Positions 14,224-16,679 of a stretch of 16,679 nucleotides of DNA are shown in pieces. Where the stretch lies: assembly GCA_024279045.1 (NCBI GenBank), contig JAJRRZ010000258.1, positions 1 to 16,679 of the forward strand, in the 5' to 3' direction. The DNA is from Alphaproteobacteria bacterium. Its GTDB lineage: Bacteria > Pseudomonadota > Alphaproteobacteria > Rhizobiales > Aestuariivirgaceae. The translations under genes were made by a program, and so were the position numbers. The notes beneath the pieces were generated by a model. It had not been told where the DNA came from. It did no database searches and saw only the letters and a list, made by a program, of their open reading frames with translations. The stretch's first letter is position 1. Every line of letters starts with the position of its first letter.

Positions 14224-16425
14224 ATGACCTTTCAGTTGCCCAACCGCGCCGTGCTCACCGCCTCGCTGGCGGCGTTGGAGCTGGTGGTGCTGGATACCGA
14301 AACCACCGGGCTGGACGTGGCGCGCGATGCCATCATCGAGCTGGCCGGGCTGCGGGTGCGCGCCGGTGAGGTGATCGAGGACGGGCATTTTGCCAGCCTG
14401 GTGAATCCGGGCCGCCCGATCTCCGCGGCATCAGCGAAAATCCACGGGCTGAGCGATGCCGAGGTGGCTGCCGCGCCGCGTTTTCCGGAGGTCATGCACG
14501 CCTTTGCCGAATGGGCCGGGGCGCTGCCGCTGGCCGGTTACATGATTGGCTTCGATCTTGCCATCATGCGCGCGGAGCACCACCGTCACGGCCTGCGCTG
14601 GCAGCAACCGCTGGCGCTGGATGTGCAGGGCCTGGCGCGCCTTGTCGCCCCGCGCTTGCCGGAGTTTTCGCTGGAGGCGCTGGCCGCCTGGCTGGATATC
14701 TCCGCGGAGGGTCGCCACCGCGCGCTGGCTGATGCGCGCATCGCCGCGCACATTTTCGTCAAGCTCGTCCCGATGCTGGCCGAGCGCGGCATCCGCACCC
14801 TGGCGCAGGCCCTGCGCGCCACGGAGCGCCAGCAACAACCCGCCGCTGCCGCCGCTCCCGGCCTGCCCGCCGAATGGGCATTGGAAAAGCCGGCGCAGTG
14901 GCAAGGTGGGCGGCAGATGGACAGTTACCCCTTCCGTCATCGCGTGTGCGACGTGATGAACGATGATCTGGCCATCATCTCCCCTGCCGCCACGCTGGAA
15001 GATGCCCTGCGACAGATGTTGAAGCGGCAGGTCAGCTCGCTGTTCGTGCAGCCGGAGGTCAATGCCGGGGCCGGATGCGAAGCGTCTGAATCATCCGAAG
15101 CATCCGAAACAGCCGAAGCGGCCATCGACCACTGGGGCATCATTACCGAGCGCGACATCCTGCGCGCCATCGCCGCGCATGGCCCCAGCGTGCTGAAACA
15201 TGCTCTTGCGCAATATGCCAGCTTTCCGCTGATCACCGTGCCGGAGCACGAGTTTCTCTACCGCGCCATGGCCCGCATGCAGGCATTGGGCCTGCGCCAC
15301 CTTGGCGTGCGCAGCCGCGCGGAGGAAAGGATCATCGGCGCCATCAGCCAGCGCGACCTGCTGCGCTACCGCGCCAGCGAGTCGGTGGTGCTGGCCGAAC
15401 ACCTGCAACGCGCCGCCACCGCCGAGGAGCTGGCCGCCCTGTGGCCCATGCTTGTCGATGTTGCCCGCGCCATGCAGCTGGACAACGCCCCGCCCAGCGA
15501 CATTGCCGCCGTCATTGCCCGCGAGGCCCGCGCCCTCACCCGCCGCGCCTGCGAACTGGCCGAACAGGAAATGCGGGAAGTCGGACGCGGCGGCCCGCCC
15601 GTGTCCTTTGGCCTGCTGGTGCTCGGCTCCGTCGGTCGTGGTGAAAGCCTGCTGGCCATGGATCAGGACAACGCCATCATCTACGCAACACCGAAAGAAT
15701 CACGGGTGCAAGAGGTGGATGCCTGGTTCGCCGGTTTCGCCACCCGCGTGAACGACATGCTGGCCACCGCCGGTGTGCCGCTGTGTCCCGGCGGCGTGAT
15801 GGCCGGGAACGCCCCGTGGCGCAGGAGCGAGCGCGAGTGGCTGGCCACGGTGCGCAACTGGCTGGGCAGCGCCGGGCCGCGGGATCTTCTACACGTGGAC
15901 ATTTTCTTCGATTTGCGCCGCGCCTGTGGCGATCGTGAACTGGTGCGCCGCTTTCGCCGGCAGGTGCTGGACATGGCGAAAGACGCCCGCACGCTGTTGA
16001 AGTTCCTTGCCCTGCAGGCAGCGGAGTTCGACAGCCCGCTGGGCTGGTTCGGGCGTATCCGAACCGATGAGCAGGGCCGGGTGGATCTGAAGAAGGGCGG
16101 CCTGATGCCCATCTATTCCGCCGCGCGAGTGCTGGCGTTGCGCCTGGGCAGCATGGAGCGCGCCACGCCGCGCCGCCTGCGTGCCGCGGCGGAAGCCGGC
16201 ATCTGCGCGAAAGCCACCGCGCAGAACCTCATCGAGGCGCATCGCATCCTGCTCGGTGCGGTGCTCGGCCAGCAGTTGCGCGACATCGAGGTCGGGTTGC
16301 CGCCGTCCAATCGCGTCGCCGTGGCCGGGCTTGGCTCTTATGAGCGCGACGAACTGCGCTGGGCGCTGGAGCAGGTGCGCGAGGTGCCCGCCCTGCTGGA
16401 CGTGCCCGACGTGCGCGTTGGCTGA
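14224..16425 (+). CDS. Fusion: DEDDh 3'-5' exonuclease + two CBS domains + DUF294 nucleotidyltransferase
   Basis: The 733-residue protein joins three modules. Residues about 18-185 are a DnaQ-like exonuclease with all catalytic positions: D24 and E26 (DTETTG), D111 (GFDLAIM), H165 and D170 (HRALAD). Residues about 237-385 hold a CBS pair, normally an adenosine-nucleotide sensor; the first CBS carries a Ser/Glu/Ala insert (about 281-300). Residues about 400-600 are a DUF294 (GlnD-like) nucleotidyltransferase with GSVGRGE (468-474), DQD (480-482) and a later aspartate in LHVDIFFD (556-563). The rest (about 600-730) matches the DUF294 C-terminal helical region. All catalytic signatures look intact. 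ATG 14224 has GGAG 7 nt upstream; an in-frame ATG at 14140 lacks support. From memory, Pseudomonas carries the exonuclease and DUF294 proteins as adjacent genes near an acetate-type symporter; no transporter is present here. The biological function is unknown. Confidence 0.9.
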   Translation: MTFQLPNRAVLTASLAALELVVLDTETTGLDVARDAIIELAGLRVRAGEVIEDGHFASLVNPGRPISAASAKIHGLSDAEVAAAPRFPEVMHAFAEWAGALPLAGYMIGFDLAIMRAEHHRHGLRWQQPLALDVQGLARLVAPRLPEFSLEALAAWLDISAEGRHRALADARIAAHIFVKLVPMLAERGIRTLAQALRATERQQQPAAAAAPGLPAEWALEKPAQWQGGRQMDSYPFRHRVCDVMNDDLAIISPAATLEDALRQMLKRQVSSLFVQPEVNAGAGCEASESSEASETAEAAIDHWGIITERDILRAIAAHGPSVLKHALAQYASFPLITVPEHEFLYRAMARMQALGLRHLGVRSRAEERIIGAISQRDLLRYRASESVVLAEHLQRAATAEELAALWPMLVDVARAMQLDNAPPSDIAAVIAREARALTRRACELAEQEMREVGRGGPPVSFGLLVLGSVGRGESLLAMDQDNAIIYATPKESRVQEVDAWFAGFATRVNDMLATAGVPLCPGGVMAGNAPWRRSEREWLATVRNWLGSAGPRDLLHVDIFFDLRRACGDRELVRRFRRQVLDMAKDARTLLKFLALQAAEFDSPLGWFGRIRTDEQGRVDLKKGGLMPIYSAARVLALRLGSMERATPRRLRAAAEAGICAKATAQNLIEAHRILLGAVLGQQLRDIEVGLPPSNRVAVAGLGSYERDELRWALEQVREVPALLDVPDVRVG

Positions 16426-16443
16426 AACAACCTCGCTTCTCAC

Positions 16444-16514
16444 CCGGCGCATTGCCAAGCGCGCCGGTGGCGGGCATATATCGGTCAGAAAGCCGTCCCG
16501 GCAACATTTGCCGG
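16444..16514 (+). promoter_or_regulatory. miaB upstream region: hairpins and candidate promoter
   Basis: Two perfect 7-bp-arm inverted repeats occur: CCGGCGC/GCGCCGG (16444-16450 and 16461-16467, 10-nt loop) and CCGGCAA-CAT-TTGCCGG (16498-16514). Neither is followed by a T-tract. TTGCCA (16452-16457) lies 17 bp before CATATA (16475-16480), a possible promoter for miaB whose -35 falls in the first hairpin loop. The second hairpin would then lie in the transcribed leader. Confidence 0.35.
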
Positions 16515-16563
16515 AACAGTCAGCCACCCCGGCAGCCATCCACCGAAGCGAATGGCAACAGGC

Positions 16564-16679
16564 ATGAGCATTATCGAACAGGCAGTTACTGGCGATTCGC
16601 ACGCACCAGATGCCGCGCGACTGCGCAAGGTGTTCATCAAGGCCTTCGGCTGCCAGATGAACGTCTATGACGGCGAGCG
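16564..16679 (+). CDS. miaB: tRNA-2-methylthio-N6-dimethylallyladenosine synthase MiaB (N-terminal fragment)
   Basis: MiaB is a radical-SAM methylthiotransferase that converts i6A to ms2i6A at position 37 of tRNAs reading UNN codons. Only the first 38 codons are in the window, but RKVFIKAFGCQMNVYDGE (21-38) is the characteristic opening of the N-terminal UPF0004 domain; C30 is the first of three cysteines that hold the auxiliary 4Fe-4S cluster. The QMN after the cysteine favours MiaB over RimO or MtaB. An in-frame ATG at 16552 (MATGMSII...) is an equally possible start; neither has a strong ribosome site. The rest of the gene is beyond the right edge. Confidence 0.88.
   Translation, partial: MSIIEQAVTGDSHAPDAARLRKVFIKAFGCQMNVYDGE

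Overview
The window is a GC-rich stretch of core bacterial chromosome, most likely alphaproteobacterial. Clues are the divergent secA / secreted parvulin / argJ layout, the ffs-dnaX-ybaB block, a DnaX whose zinc cysteines are mostly lost, and a short (about 96 nt) SRP RNA. I see no phage, IS, CRISPR or tRNA gene.

Layout. The left edge holds the 5' part of secA (minus strand). A 441-bp divergent spacer with several small palindromes separates it from a plus-strand run: signal-peptide parvulin PPIase, a strong intrinsic terminator, then argJ, rph and rdgB, the last two overlapping by one base. Convergent to these is a long minus-strand block, in transcription order ffs (SRP RNA), dnaX, ybaB, rpmH, rnpA, yidC, engB. 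Recognisable promoters precede ffs, dnaX and rpmH, and an intrinsic terminator/attenuator lies between rpmH and rnpA. To the right, divergent from ffs, are plus-strand comM, a 733-residue exonuclease-CBS-CBS-DUF294 nucleotidyltransferase fusion, and the start of miaB at the right edge.

How the genes fit together. Membrane and secretory biogenesis recurs: SecA drives export, SRP RNA targets membrane proteins, YidC inserts them, and the PPIase helps fold exported proteins. Translation and RNA maturation is the second theme: L34, RNase P protein, EngB ribosome assembly, RNase PH, MiaB tRNA modification. DNA replication/repair and nucleotide hygiene is the third: DnaX, YbaB, RdgB, ComM. ArgJ is the one clear biosynthetic enzyme.

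The most unusual items are the exonuclease-CBS-DUF294 fusion, the structured rpmH leader and rpmH-rnpA spacer, the 51-bp tandem repeat between ffs and dnaX, and the absence of recR and yidD from their customary positions. No wholly new system is evident; the fusion protein is the best candidate for uncharacterised biology.
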